Source: Desulfovibrio sp. (GTDB lineage: Bacteria > Desulfobacterota > Desulfovibrionia > Desulfovibrionales > Desulfovibrionaceae). Taken from it: a stretch of DNA of 64,000 bases. Below, one piece after another: positions 8,937-17,805 of this stretch. Position 1 is the stretch's first letter. Every line of letters begins with the position of its first letter. The position numbers and the translations under genes were made by a program. Where the stretch lies: NCBI RefSeq assembly GCF_034006445.1, contig NZ_JAVESS010000006.1, forward strand, positions 1 to 64,000. Reading direction: 5' to 3'. The notes beneath the pieces are model-generated. The model saw only the letters and a list, made by a program, of their open reading frames with translations. It searched no databases and had not been told where the DNA came from.

Positions 8937-10013
8937 TCACGCGGGGTTCTGGTGCAGCCAGCAGGCCGTGTTATGCTGCTGGCGCACGGTAATGGTCGGA
9001 GGCATTTTTTCACGGCAAAGGGGCATGGCCTGGTCGCAGCGGGGGTGAAAGGGGCAGCCCCCCGGCATTGAGCGCAGTGAAGGCACACTGCCCGGAATGG
9101 TCGGCAGGCGGTGGAGTTCTCTGGAGCGGGCATTGGGCGCGGCGCGGAGCAGGCCCTGCGTGTAGGGATGCAGCGGATGCGCGAAAAGATTGCGGGCCGG
9201 GGCGTATTCCACCAGTCGCCCGGCGTACATGACGCCAATGGTGTCGGCCATTTGCTCGGCAACGCCCAGATCATGGGTGATCAGCAGCACGGCCATGCCG
9301 CGCTCCTGGCTGCGGGCGCGCATGAGGCGCAGAATCTGCCCCTGGATGGTCGCGTCCAGCGCCGTGGTGGGTTCGTCGGCAAGCAGCAGGTCGGGTCGGC
9401 AGGCCAGGGCCATGGCAATCATGACCCTTTGCCGCATGCCGCCCGAAAGCTGGTGCGGGTAGTCGTCATAGCGGCTTTCCGGCGAGGGAATGCCCACCTC
9501 GGCCAGCAGGGATATGGCCTCCTCGCGTGCCTGGGCGCGGTGCATCCCCATGTGCAGGCGCAGGGGTTCCGCCACCTGTTCGCCAACCTTGAGCACGGGG
9601 TTCAGCGAGGTCATGGGCTCCTGAAAGACCATACCGGCCCGCCGCCCACGGATGTTTCGCAGATCGCGGGGGGGCAGGCGCAAGACGTCCTGCCCGTCCA
9701 GCACGATGCTGCCGTCCAGACGGGCGTTGTCAGGCGTGAGGCGCAAGATGGCCCTGGCGGTGAGGCTTTTGCCGCAGCCGGATTCGCCCACAAGGCAGGT
9801 GGTGTGCCCGTGGGGCAGGCTGAAGCTCACATTTCTCACGGCGGGCAGGGGGCCGTCGTCCGTCTGAAAGGTGATGGAAAGGTCGTCCAGGCGGAGCAGG
9901 GGCGCGCCTGCCTCTGCGTGGGGCTGGCCCTGCTGCAGGTTTGGCTGCTGACCCTGCTGCGGGTTTGGCGGCTGGGCTTGTGGCGTATGAAATGGCATGG
10001 CTTCTGTACTCAC
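8937..10013 (-). CDS. Oligopeptide/dipeptide ABC transporter ATP-binding protein (DppD/OppD type)
   Basis: 358 residues. Walker A GESGCGKS, the Q-loop in [14 protein letters not shown] signature LSGGMRQR and Walker [13 protein letters not shown] are intact. The C-terminus carries the oligopeptide-transporter extension with conserved cysteines (GCPFHPRC). It should energise uptake of peptides or nickel through a membrane pair, but no permease, binding protein or second ATPase lies nearby. The first 35 residues are a Gln/Pro-rich stretch with a repeated QQGQ unit, absent from usual DppD. A start near residue 40 would give the normal family N-terminus, but no better start is evident. It is probably the last gene of a DMT-rdgB-dppD operon (gaps 18 and 37 bp). 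Confidence 0.88.
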   Translation of the reverse strand: MSTEAMPFHTPQAQPPNPQQGQQPNLQQGQPHAEAGAPLLRLDDLSITFQTDDGPLPAVRNVSFSLPHGHTTCLVGESGCGKSLTARAILRLTPDNARLDGSIVLDGQDVLRLPPRDLRNIRGRRAGMVFQEPMTSLNPVLKVGEQVAEPLRLHMGMHRAQAREEAISLLAEVGIPSPESRYDDYPHQLSGGMRQRVMIAMALACRPDLLLADEPTTALDATIQGQILRLMRARSQERGMAVLLITHDLGVAEQMADTIGVMYAGRLVEYAPARNLFAHPLHPYTQGLLRAAPNARSRELHRLPTIPGSVPSLRSMPGGCPFHPRCDQAMPLCREKMPPTITVRQQHNTACWLHQNPA

Positions 10014-10050
10014 GGTGTTACATCAAAAGGGTGGCAAACTGCCGGGCCCG

Positions 10051-10680
10051 CTACGCGCCCATGAAGTCCTGCCATTTTGCCAGCAGGGCGCGCAGGGCGT
10101 TGCCGCGATGGCTGCGGGCGTTTTTTTCATCCCTGGTGAGTTCGGCAGCGGTTTTGCCGACCACGGCGTCAAAAAAAACAGGGTCATAGCCAAAGCCGTT
10201 CTCGCCGCGCGGCGCGGTAAGCAGGCGGCCGTCCCAAACGCCGCGCACCACCATTTCCGCGCCGTCGGGGCGCACGCAGGCCATGCTGCTCACAAAGCGG
10301 CACCCCCTTTTTTCTTCCGGCACATTTGCCAGTTCGTGCAGCAGCTTGCGGATGTTGCGCACGTCGCGGCTTTCGCCGGGCAGGCTTTCCCAATCGTCCG
10401 AGTAGCGGGCCGAATAGACGCCCGGCCTGCCGTCAAGGGCGTCCACTTCCAGCCCCGAATCGTCGGCAATGCTGATAAGCCCCGTCAGGCGCGCCACTTC
10501 GCGGGCCTTGATGCAGGAGTTTTCTTCAAAGGTGGTGCCTGTTTCGTCAATCTCGCCAATGGTGGGAAAGAACTCCAGGCCAAGAACGTCAACGCCGAAC
10601 TGCGCCAGGGGATCGGCCAGTTCGCGCACCTTGCCCGCATTATGGGTGGCCAGCACGATTTGTACGGGTTTATTGCTCAT
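10051..10680 (-). CDS. rdgB: XTP/dITP diphosphatase (RdgB/HAM1)
   Basis: 209 residues, usual length. The N-terminus IVLATHNAGKVRE is the Ham1 nucleotide-binding signature. EIDETGTTFEENSCIKA and SIADDSGLEVDALDGRPGVYSARY supply the metal and purine-base residues. It hydrolyses ITP, dITP and XTP to monophosphates in the cytoplasm and keeps deaminated purines out of nucleic acids. It sits 18 bp after the DMT transporter gene and 37 bp before the DppD-like gene on the same strand. Nothing in the sequence suggests a functional tie to either neighbour. Confidence 0.95.
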   Translation of the reverse strand: MSNKPVQIVLATHNAGKVRELADPLAQFGVDVLGLEFFPTIGEIDETGTTFEENSCIKAREVARLTGLISIADDSGLEVDALDGRPGVYSARYSDDWESLPGESRDVRNIRKLLHELANVPEEKRGCRFVSSMACVRPDGAEMVVRGVWDGRLLTAPRGENGFGYDPVFFDAVVGKTAAELTRDEKNARSHRGNALRALLAKWQDFMGA

Positions 10681-10698
10681 GGGTACGTTCCTTGGCGG

Positions 10699-11703
10699 TC
10701 AGGGCCGCTGTTGCAGGGTGTCTGTCTTGTGGCGCTGGGGCATGACCACCGTGGCCACAATGATGCCGGTAATGACCAGCGCGCCGCCCACCATCTGCGC
10801 GGGTGTCACTGTTTCGTCGAGAATGAGCTTGGCGGCTATGCCCGCAAAAACGGGCAGGCTGTAATAGACCATGCCCGCGCGCACCGGGCCGATGTGGTCA
10901 ATGGCCATAGTCCACAGCCAGAACGACAGGGCCGAGCAGCCGATGCCCGTATACAGCATGCTGATGACCAGCGGCGTGGACAGGTGGGGCGTGGGCAGCA
11001 TGACCGCCTCGATGGCCGTGAACGGCAGTGAATACAGCAGCCCCAGGGCAAAGGTGGCAAGACTGAAGCCGATGGGCGAAATGTCGGTGCTGCGCTGCCG
11101 GATGAACAGGGAGTAGAGGCCAAAGCACAGCACGCCGCCGAGGGACCAGAGGTCGCCCTCGTTAAAGCGCAGGTGGGCCAGCCTGCCCCAGTCGCCACGG
11201 CTGACCAGAATGCCCACGCCCACCAGCACCACCAGCACGCCCGCCATGCGGCGCGGCGAGATGGGTTCGGCGTAAAGAATGCGCGAGAGCAGGAGAATGA
11301 CTATGGGAGCCGTGGGAACCAGCAAAGCCATATTGATGCTTTCCGTGGTCTGCCCGGCCTTGTAGATGAGGGTGTTGAGCAGCGTCACGCCAAGAATGCC
11401 CAGCAGGGAAAGACCGCGCCAGTTTTTCTTGATGGCGGGCCAGTCCGTGTGCCAGTGCCTTTTGGCAAAAGGCAGCAAAACGAGCAGGGCGATGAACCAG
11501 CGCCAGAAATTGCATTGCCAGGGGGGGATGAGTCCGGCAACGGCTCTGGCCACCACAAAATTGCCAGACCAGATGACAACAGCGAGAAGTGCGCAGGAAT
11601 AGCCCGTTACTGTTTTTTGCATGAATCTGTCCATGGCCGGGCCAGAAGCCCCGGTAGAGATGGCGGAGGCAGTGATGCACCACAGCAGGTCAGTATAGTG
11701 CAT
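10699..11703 (-). CDS. DMT-family transporter (EamA repeats)
   Basis: Up to 334 residues with ten hydrophobic segments in two EamA repeats. Typical landmarks are VIWSGNFVVARA in the first helix and a second repeat beginning about residue 175 (GGVLCFGLYSLF). EamA proteins export amino acids, nucleosides or other metabolites; the substrate here is unknown. The open frame starts at 11703, but the first helix of the family would be preceded directly by Met codons at 11634 or 11622. None has a convincing ribosome-binding site, so the start is uncertain by about 27 residues. It heads the operon with rdgB. Confidence 0.85.
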   Translation of the reverse strand: MHYTDLLWCITASAISTGASGPAMDRFMQKTVTGYSCALLAVVIWSGNFVVARAVAGLIPPWQCNFWRWFIALLVLLPFAKRHWHTDWPAIKKNWRGLSLLGILGVTLLNTLIYKAGQTTESINMALLVPTAPIVILLLSRILYAEPISPRRMAGVLVVLVGVGILVSRGDWGRLAHLRFNEGDLWSLGGVLCFGLYSLFIRQRSTDISPIGFSLATFALGLLYSLPFTAIEAVMLPTPHLSTPLVISMLYTGIGCSALSFWLWTMAIDHIGPVRAGMVYYSLPVFAGIAAKLILDETVTPAQMVGGALVITGIIVATVVMPQRHKTDTLQQRP

Positions 11704-11889
11704 GTGCGGGGCAAAGGCAAAGGGCCGCGGGCTTTGCCCATCAGCAGACGGCCCTTTGTCATGCGGTGTGGAGATAAAAAAATTTATAATTATTACCGGT
11801 TGTTATAGAGCTTGTCCTTTACGGCACTTTCCTTTTACGCAACAAGGGAGTATCATTAAAACTTAAACTTCATTAGTGAGGAAATGAGC

Positions 11890-12960
11890 ATGAAACTCAT
11901 AGACATATTTGATGTTCCTGCCCCTGAAACGCGCATTCCCGTGCCCTATGTCATCGCCGAAGCCGGGGTGAACCACGAGGGCAGCATGGAAATCGCCCGC
12001 AGGCTGATTGACGAGGCCGCAGAGGGCGGCGCGCAGGCCATCAAGTTTCAGACGTACAAGGCGGGCACCCTGGCCTCCAAGGATTCCCCGGCCTATTGGG
12101 ACACCAACAAGGAACCCACCAGCAGTCAGTACGAGCTCTTCAAAAAGCACGATTCCTTCTGGAAGAACGAGTTTGAAGCCCTGAAGAAGCACTGCGACGC
12201 GGTGGGCATAGCCTTCATGTCCACGCCCTTTGACGTTGAATCTGCCCATTTTCTCAATGATCTTATGGATGTGTTCAAAATTTCCTCTTCAGACATCACC
12301 AACAAGCCCTTTATCCGCACCCTGTGCGACTTTGGCAAGCCCATCCTGCTTTCCACCGGCGCGGCGCACCTGCATGAAATTGCGGAGGCAGTGGAGTGGA
12401 TTGAAGAAAAGGGCAACAAGCTGGCCCTGCTGCACTGCGTGCTCAACTACCCCACGGCGGACGAAAACGCGGCCCTGGGCATGATTCCGGCGCTCAAGCG
12501 GCATTTCCCGCAGCACGCCATAGGGTATTCCGACCACACGCTGCCCAAGGACATGCATATTCTTGAAACCGCCACCCTGCTTGGCGCGCGCGTGCTGGAG
12601 AAGCATTTTACCCATGACAAGACCCTGCCCGGCAACGACCACTATCATGCCATGGACAAGCACGACCTGCGGCACTTTTTTGAGCGCCTTGCGGGAACGC
12701 TCACCAGCGTGGGTGAAATGAGCCTGCGCGCCCTGCCGGAAGAAGAACCCGCCCGTCGCCACGCCCGTCGCTCGCTGGTCACGGCCCGCGTCGTGCCTGC
12801 CGGCACGGTCATCAGCGCCGCCGACCTTACCTGGAAGCGTCCTGCCCACGGCATTTCGCCGCGCAACTATGACGAAGTCATCGGCATGCGCGCGCGTCGT
12901 GATCTGGATGAAGACACTGTGTTGCACTGGTCTGATCTGGACAATGGCGACAGGGCCTGA
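11890..12960 (+). CDS. NeuB-family sialic/legionaminic/pseudaminic acid synthase
   Basis: 356 residues. Residues about 20-270 form the NeuB TIM barrel: IAEAGVNHEGS, AIKFQTYKA, KISSSD, LSTGAA, the HCVLNYP strand and GYSDHT. The C-terminal 60 residues are an antifreeze-like SAF domain (ARRSLVTARVVPAGTVIS). The family condenses phosphoenolpyruvate with a hexosamine derivative to a nine-carbon 2-keto acid used in surface glycans or flagellin decoration. Which sugar is made cannot be told. GAGG at 11878-11881 suits ATG 11890 better than the in-frame ATG at 11884. The next two genes follow after 2 and 3 bp, so the three form one operon. Confidence 0.88.
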   Translation: MKLIDIFDVPAPETRIPVPYVIAEAGVNHEGSMEIARRLIDEAAEGGAQAIKFQTYKAGTLASKDSPAYWDTNKEPTSSQYELFKKHDSFWKNEFEALKKHCDAVGIAFMSTPFDVESAHFLNDLMDVFKISSSDITNKPFIRTLCDFGKPILLSTGAAHLHEIAEAVEWIEEKGNKLALLHCVLNYPTADENAALGMIPALKRHFPQHAIGYSDHTLPKDMHILETATLLGARVLEKHFTHDKTLPGNDHYHAMDKHDLRHFFERLAGTLTSVGEMSLRALPEEEPARRHARRSLVTARVVPAGTVISAADLTWKRPAHGISPRNYDEVIGMRARRDLDEDTVLHWSDLDNGDRA

Positions 12961-12962
12961 TC

Positions 12963-14696
12963 ATGAGTCAGGAAAGCCGCATACTTGTTCTCGGGCGCAT
13001 GCCCCGTGGAGTGGAACCGGAGACGCACCGGCCCGCCGGGGTGTGGTGTTTTGTGGAGCAGGAGGAGTTTTTTCCCGCCTGGGACAAGCGTTTCACTTTT
13101 CCGCCGGAGCCGCTGACGGACGTGCATGCCGTTGAGCATGCCTGCAAGTGCGCTCAGGCCCTGTGCGCGGACAGCATCGTTCCGCTGGCTGCGGAGCTCT
13201 GCTCCCACAGTGAAGACCTGCCCGCCGCCTACTGGGAAACCCTGCTGGCTCCCTGGGCCATTAACATGGCCTCGCAGATCGTCGAGCGCTGGGGCCGCGT
13301 CAAGGCCATGGCCGAGGCCTGGGGCGGGGAAGCCATGCACGTTCCCCTGCTGCCACCGGACAGCCATTTCGTCTTCTGGACGGAGCCGGATTTCACGCTG
13401 CACGGCGCCCTTGGTCATTCCTTCAACCACTGGCTGTTTTCGCGTCTTTTTGAAGCGTATTTTCACGACGGCTGGCCCGAAAAATGGACATACGAATACC
13501 TGCCGCCCGTGCGGCGTGAGTACGGAGCGGAGGAGCGCCCCAGCGGCAAGGCCCGCTTGCTCCATATGGCCCGCAAGGCCATGCTGCGCCTGCCTTTCCC
13601 CAGGCTCAAGGGACTAAGCTGGAAGCAGAGCCTGCGCTTTTCGCTGTCGCTGCTGCACAGGAGCCGGGGGCAGGATCAGTCCCAGCCTTTGTCTTCTTAC
13701 GGCAAGGCTGCCACTGGCATGGACGCGGGTCTGCCGGAATGCCTCGATCTTATGGCCCTGTATCGTGCGGGTATGCCCGAATCGCTGCGTGCGCTGCGTC
13801 ATCCAGGAAGCCTGAGCGCCAGTCTGCTTGGGCCCCGGTTGCGCGTGCCCAGCGTGCTGGCGTATGAAGATGCCGAGTACCGGCAAAAGCTGGCCGTCTG
13901 GCGCGGGCGCGGGCACAGGCTCATGTATGTGCAGCACGGCGGCAATTACGGTCAGGTGCGCTGCGCCTGCGACACGGCCATGGTGGAATATGCGCAGCAT
14001 GCCTTTGCCACCTGGGGCTGGAGCGAACACGGCAGCAGCCGGGGAAATTTCATTCCCGAGCCTTATCCGCAGCTGGCGCGCCTCAAAAAGCGCTGGCACG
14101 GGCAGGACGGGTATACGCTCTTGCTGGTGGGCACGGAAATGCCGGGCTACGGTTACAGGCTGGATGCCCATCCGACCCCCCTGCAACTGGTGGAATACCG
14201 GCGCGACAAGCTGCGCTTCTTTGAGGCTTTGGGGCGGACATTGCAAAGCTGCTCGCAGTACCGGCCCTATTTCACGCTGCCGGGCTCCCTGCGCGACGCG
14301 GACTGGCTGCTGGAGCGCATCCCCCAGGTGCGGTTGTCCACCGGGCCTTTGCAGCCCCAACTGCTTTCCTGCCGTCTGCTGGTTGTTGACCACAACTGTA
14401 CAACAACCCTTGAGGCCCTGGTGGCCAATGTGCCCACCATTCTGTACTGGAGGCGAGATGTCTGGCCCGTGACTCCGCAAAGTGACGCCCTGCTGGACGT
14501 GCTGACCCGTGCGGGCATACTGTTTGCCACGCCGGAAGAAGCCGCCGCCAAGGCTGCGGAAGTTTGGGAAGACCCGCGCGCATGGTGGAGCCGCACAGCC
14601 GTGCAGGACGCCCGCCGCGCTTTTTGCGCCCTTCAGGCCTTGACGGTCAAGGGCAACGAGAACCATTACTGGATCCAAACGCTGAAGAGTCTGTAA
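12963..14696 (+). CDS. LIC12162-family putative surface-glycan transferase
   Basis: 577 residues, the size of the LIC12162-type putative transferases. The C-terminal part has the family pattern: VRLSTGPLQPQLLSCRLLVV, DHNCTTTLEALVANVPTILYW, then W...LTRAGILFATPEEAA and a late WW. The middle region has a QHGG strand and WGWSEH, as in glycosyltransferase-B-like folds. There is no signal peptide or membrane helix. It starts 2 bp after the NeuB-like gene, and such proteins are commonly next to nonulosonic acid genes, so transfer of the NeuB product to a cell-surface acceptor is a reasonable inference. The reaction is not established. Confidence 0.7.
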   Translation: MSQESRILVLGRMPRGVEPETHRPAGVWCFVEQEEFFPAWDKRFTFPPEPLTDVHAVEHACKCAQALCADSIVPLAAELCSHSEDLPAAYWETLLAPWAINMASQIVERWGRVKAMAEAWGGEAMHVPLLPPDSHFVFWTEPDFTLHGALGHSFNHWLFSRLFEAYFHDGWPEKWTYEYLPPVRREYGAEERPSGKARLLHMARKAMLRLPFPRLKGLSWKQSLRFSLSLLHRSRGQDQSQPLSSYGKAATGMDAGLPECLDLMALYRAGMPESLRALRHPGSLSASLLGPRLRVPSVLAYEDAEYRQKLAVWRGRGHRLMYVQHGGNYGQVRCACDTAMVEYAQHAFATWGWSEHGSSRGNFIPEPYPQLARLKKRWHGQDGYTLLLVGTEMPGYGYRLDAHPTPLQLVEYRRDKLRFFEALGRTLQSCSQYRPYFTLPGSLRDADWLLERIPQVRLSTGPLQPQLLSCRLLVVDHNCTTTLEALVANVPTILYWRRDVWPVTPQSDALLDVLTRAGILFATPEEAAAKAAEVWEDPRAWWSRTAVQDARRAFCALQALTVKGNENHYWIQTLKSL

Positions 14697-14699
14697 CAC

Positions 14700-15743
14700 A
14701 TGCAAATTCGTGTATCTGCCCTGGTTTTACTGGTGGCCCTGAGTTTTTCGTTTCTGTTGTTGCCGCAGGGCGCGGCCCGCGCCGATGACGGTGAAAGCCT
14801 GCGCCTGGTGCAGGCCGCATTGAATAAGAGCGATTTTGACGAGGCCGTAAAGCTGCTCAAACCCCTTGTGGACAGCGGCAATGCCGAAGCCCTCTACGTC
14901 ATGGGCCGTCTTATTCTGGACGGCAAAGGCGTGAAGAAAAACCGCACCCGCGCGGCGGAATTCTTTCGTCTGGCGGCGGAAAAGGGCGACCTGAGCGCCA
15001 TGAACTCATGGGCCACGGCCCTTGTTTCCGGCGATGGCGTGCCGCGCAATTATCGCGAGGCTGCCCGCTGGTTCCGCAAGGCGGCCGACCAGGGCCTTGC
15101 CATGGCCCAGTACAATCTCGGTTATCTCTACGCCTACGGGCGTGGCGTCAACAAGGACGAAAGCGCCGCCATCGACTGGTACAGCCGCGCCGCCAACCAG
15201 GGCCTGGCTTCTGCCCAGTACTCCCTTGGCTGGACGTACCTGAACGGCAGTGGTGAAAACCAGAGCGACACCAAGGCCGCGCACTGGTTTGAAAAAGCCG
15301 CCGAGCAGGATCACGCCAAGGCCCAGAACAACCTTGCCTTTATGTACGCCGAGGGGCGGGGCTATGCGCAGGATCCGGCAAAGGCCCTGCAATGGTATAC
15401 CCGTTCGGCTGAACAGGGGTACGCTGAAGCGCAGTATAATCTTGGCTTTATGTACGAGCAGGGCCGTGGCGTGCCGCAGGACTATACCAAGGCCGTGGAC
15501 TGGTACCGCAAGGCTGCCGAACAGAACGAACCCGCTGCCCAGTACAGCCTTGGCCTCATGTATGATCAGGGCACGGGCGTGCCGCGCAATCTGAGCGAGG
15601 CGAACCGCTGGTATAATCTGGCAGCCAAGAATGGCGATCCTGATGCCAAGGCTGTTTTGCGTGCGCAGAATAATAAGCCCCAGCCTGTTCGTAAGGCTCC
15701 CGTGCCGAGCAAACCAGTGAAAAAAGAAAAAAAGCCGCAATAA
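14700..15743 (+). CDS. Secreted Sel1-repeat protein
   Basis: 347 residues. A signal peptide (hydrophobic 5-22, AARA then DD at about 27-29) leads into about seven Sel1 repeats of 36 residues with the A..Y..G..Y..G.GV signature (for example AQYNLGYLYAYGRGV). The tail is Lys/Pro-rich (residues about 320-347). Sel1 repeats are alpha-solenoid scaffolds for protein-protein contacts, often in envelope biogenesis. Its role with the preceding NeuB-like and LIC12162-like genes (3-bp gap) is unknown. It could organise the glycan machinery in the periplasm. A good hairpin terminator follows at 15784. Confidence 0.85.
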   Translation: MQIRVSALVLLVALSFSFLLLPQGAARADDGESLRLVQAALNKSDFDEAVKLLKPLVDSGNAEALYVMGRLILDGKGVKKNRTRAAEFFRLAAEKGDLSAMNSWATALVSGDGVPRNYREAARWFRKAADQGLAMAQYNLGYLYAYGRGVNKDESAAIDWYSRAANQGLASAQYSLGWTYLNGSGENQSDTKAAHWFEKAAEQDHAKAQNNLAFMYAEGRGYAQDPAKALQWYTRSAEQGYAEAQYNLGFMYEQGRGVPQDYTKAVDWYRKAAEQNEPAAQYSLGLMYDQGTGVPRNLSEANRWYNLAAKNGDPDAKAVLRAQNNKPQPVRKAPVPSKPVKKEKKPQ

Positions 15744-15783
15744 ACACGCAGCAATACAGTTTTAGGTTGTCTGTTTGCATGAG

Positions 15784-15813
15784 GGAAGCCCGCATTGGGA
15801 AATGCGGGCTTCC
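15784..15813 (+). terminator. Intrinsic terminator after the Sel1 gene
   Basis: A perfect 13-bp stem, GGAAGCCCGCATT with AATGCGGGCTTCC, and a four-base loop. It is followed by TTGCG only, so the U-tract is short. It lies 40 bp past the Sel1 stop and closes the three-gene surface-glycan operon. Confidence 0.65.
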
Positions 15814-15874
15814 TTGCGTGTGTGTGGGGAGCCTGCGCGGCGGGCGGGAATTCTTCGCAGGCGGCGTTCCAAGG

Positions 15875-16330
15875 CTAAAAAGCAGGGCTTGTCCTTCGAG
15901 AGATAGTTTGTATGCCCTGCGGGCATGGCGGCTTTACTTTTCTGTTGTTTGGGCCGCCTCTGGCGGGCGACGTGGTAATGAGGTTTGCGGCGCTGGCGCT
16001 ACGGGGAGAAAAAGGCAGGGGCTGTCCTTTGAGAGGCGGTTGTTGTGCCCTGCGGGCACGGTGGCTTTTTATTCGTTTAGCTTGGGCCGCCTCCGGCGGG
16101 GGCAGATGGGGGCCTGTTAGGGGCTGCCGCCCCTCCGAGGCCCCCTCTGCACTCCCCCCGGACGACCCCGCTGGGCTTGTCGTATATCCCCACTCCCACG
16201 GGTTAGCCCCTAAGGGTTTTCCATCTTTCACCATTCTGCGAGGGCTGCGCGGCTTCTGCTGCGGGAGCTTCCTCGCTGCGCTCGGCGATCTCCCTCCGCG
16301 CCGCGCAATGCCAGCGTCGGCTCTCGCCCT
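15875..16330 (+). repeat. Large non-coding repeat, copy 1
   Basis: Starts near AAGCAGGGCTTGTCCTTCGAG and ends near CGCCGCGCAATGCC. It contains short palindromes (TGCCCTGCGGGCA, CCGCCTCCGGCGG) and a 123-bp module beginning CGACGTGGTAATGAGG at 15968. Copy 2 at 16440-17030 repeats it in the same orientation with one extra module. Copy 3 at 17339-17720 is inverted and more diverged. Open frames here are shared only because the module length is divisible by three, and no protein family is recognisable. Confidence 0.75.
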
Positions 16331-16439
16331 GAATGAAAGAGGGAGGGCGTCCGGCTGACTGTGTGGGAGCTGCGGAAGCTGCATATCACTGCTGGAACAA
16401 GGTGCGTAATGGCAGCGGCACTTGCGTAGCGAGATCATC

Positions 16440-17030
16440 AAAAAGAAGAAAGCAGGGTTTCTCCTTCGAGAAGTAGACTCTGTGCCCTGCGGGCACGGGG
16501 GCTTATCTTTTATGCTGTTTTGGCCGCCTCCGGCGGGCGACGTGGTAATGAGGTTTGCGGCGCTGGCGCTACGGGGAGAAAAAGGCAGGGGCTGTCCTTT
16601 GAGAAGCGGTTGTTGTGCTCTGCGGGCACGGGGGCTTATCTTTTATGTTGTTTGGGCCGCCTCCGGCGGGCGACGTGGTAATGAGGTTTGCGGCGCTGGC
16701 GCTACGGGGAGAAAAAGGCAGGGGCTGTCCTTTGAGAGGCGGTTTTTGTGGCCTGCGGACACGGTGGCTTTTTATTCGTTTAGCTTGGGCCGCCTCCGGC
16801 GGGGGCAGATGGGGGCCTGTTAGGGGCTGCCGCCCCTCCGAGGCCCCTCTGCACTCCCCCCGGACGACCCCGCTGGGCTTGTCGTATACCTCCACTCCCA
16901 CGGGTTAGCCCCTAAGGGCTTTCCATCTTTCACCATTCCACGAGGGCTGCGCGGCTTTTGCTTCGGGAGCTTCCTCGCTGCGCTCGGCGATCTCCCTCCG
17001 CGCCGCGCAATGCCATCCGCTCCTTCGCGC
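16440..17030 (+). repeat. Large non-coding repeat, copy 2 (with tandem 123-bp module)
   Basis: Direct copy of 15875-16330 with the internal module present twice (CGACGTGGTAATGAGG at 16548 and 16671, exactly 123 bp apart). The final 200 bp (GCAGATGGGGGCCTGTTAGG onward) match copy 1 almost base for base. No ribosome-binding site or recognisable coding frame is seen. The stretch between the copies and down to 17339 has no gene either. Confidence 0.75.
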
Positions 17031-17338
17031 TGAATCAGACGTCGACTATACACAAACCTCGCTTACGTGTCGGCTTCGGTTCTTTATGACGCTGCCCCCG
17101 GCAACAGCCACTCCCTGCCTGAGAAACAGCGCTGCCTTGATACGTTGCCTACACGACAAAATTGGGGGGAGATGCGCGCCCTGTCGACTTCTTTGGACAC
17201 AACAGAAATACCACATCGAAGACCAAAGTCCTTCGCCGCAACGTGCCTTTTTCCAGCAGACTGCCGCCATCCCAGAGACTCCCACACAGCCAAAGAGACG
17301 CCTCACCGATCTCTCGCCCAGGGCAAAACCGTACGTTG

Positions 17339-17720
17339 GCATTGCGCGGCGCGGAGGGAGATCGCCGAGCGAAGCGAGGAAGCTCCCGCAGCAGAAGCCG
17401 CGCAGCCCTCGTGGAATGGCGGAAACGGGAAAACCCCAGGGGGGTGCTTCGGGGGGGATGCAAGGGGGGCCGAGAAGGGGGCGCAGCCCCATAACCGGCC
17501 CCGCCTTGCCCCCGCCGGAGGCGGCCCAAACAACATAAAAAGAAAAGCCGCTGTGCCCGCAGGGCACAGAAGCCAACTCTCGAAGGACAAGCCCTGCTTT
17601 TATTCTCCCCGGAGCGCCAGCCACGAAAACCTCAACTCCGGGCCGCGCGCCGCGCAGGCGGCCCAAATGGAAGAAAGTGAAAGCCGCCTTGCCCGCAGGG
17701 CACAGAGCATTCCAACTTGC
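17339..17720 (-). repeat. Large non-coding repeat, copy 3 (inverted)
   Basis: On the minus strand this reads in the same sense as copies 1 and 2: AGGGCTTGTCCTTCGAG, TGCCCTGCGGGCAC, CCGCCTCCGGCGGG and the final GCGCCGCGCAATGCC occur in the same order. The middle part is diverged. Together the three copies fill nearly the whole 2-kb gap between the Sel1 gene and the Coo operon. Confidence 0.65.
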
Positions 17721-17748
17721 CATTTGGCGTGAAGAACACGAAAAAAAC

Positions 17749-17780
17749 AGGCCCGCCCATACTTACGTACGGACGGGCCT
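17749..17780 (-). terminator. Terminator of the Coo hydrogenase operon
   Basis: On the minus strand AGGCCCGTCC pairs with GGGCGGGCCT (one mismatch region in the loop), followed by GTTTTTTTCG. It lies 26 bp past the cooF stop and is a convincing intrinsic terminator for the eight-gene operon. Confidence 0.8.
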
Positions 17781-17805
17781 GATCAATAATTATGTAACCG
17801 ACGAC

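Noticed and set aside
15767-17732. Several 80-230-codon frames in the repeat region
   Set aside because: They repeat because the DNA module is a multiple of three; both strands and several frames are equally open, and none has a start signal or family match.
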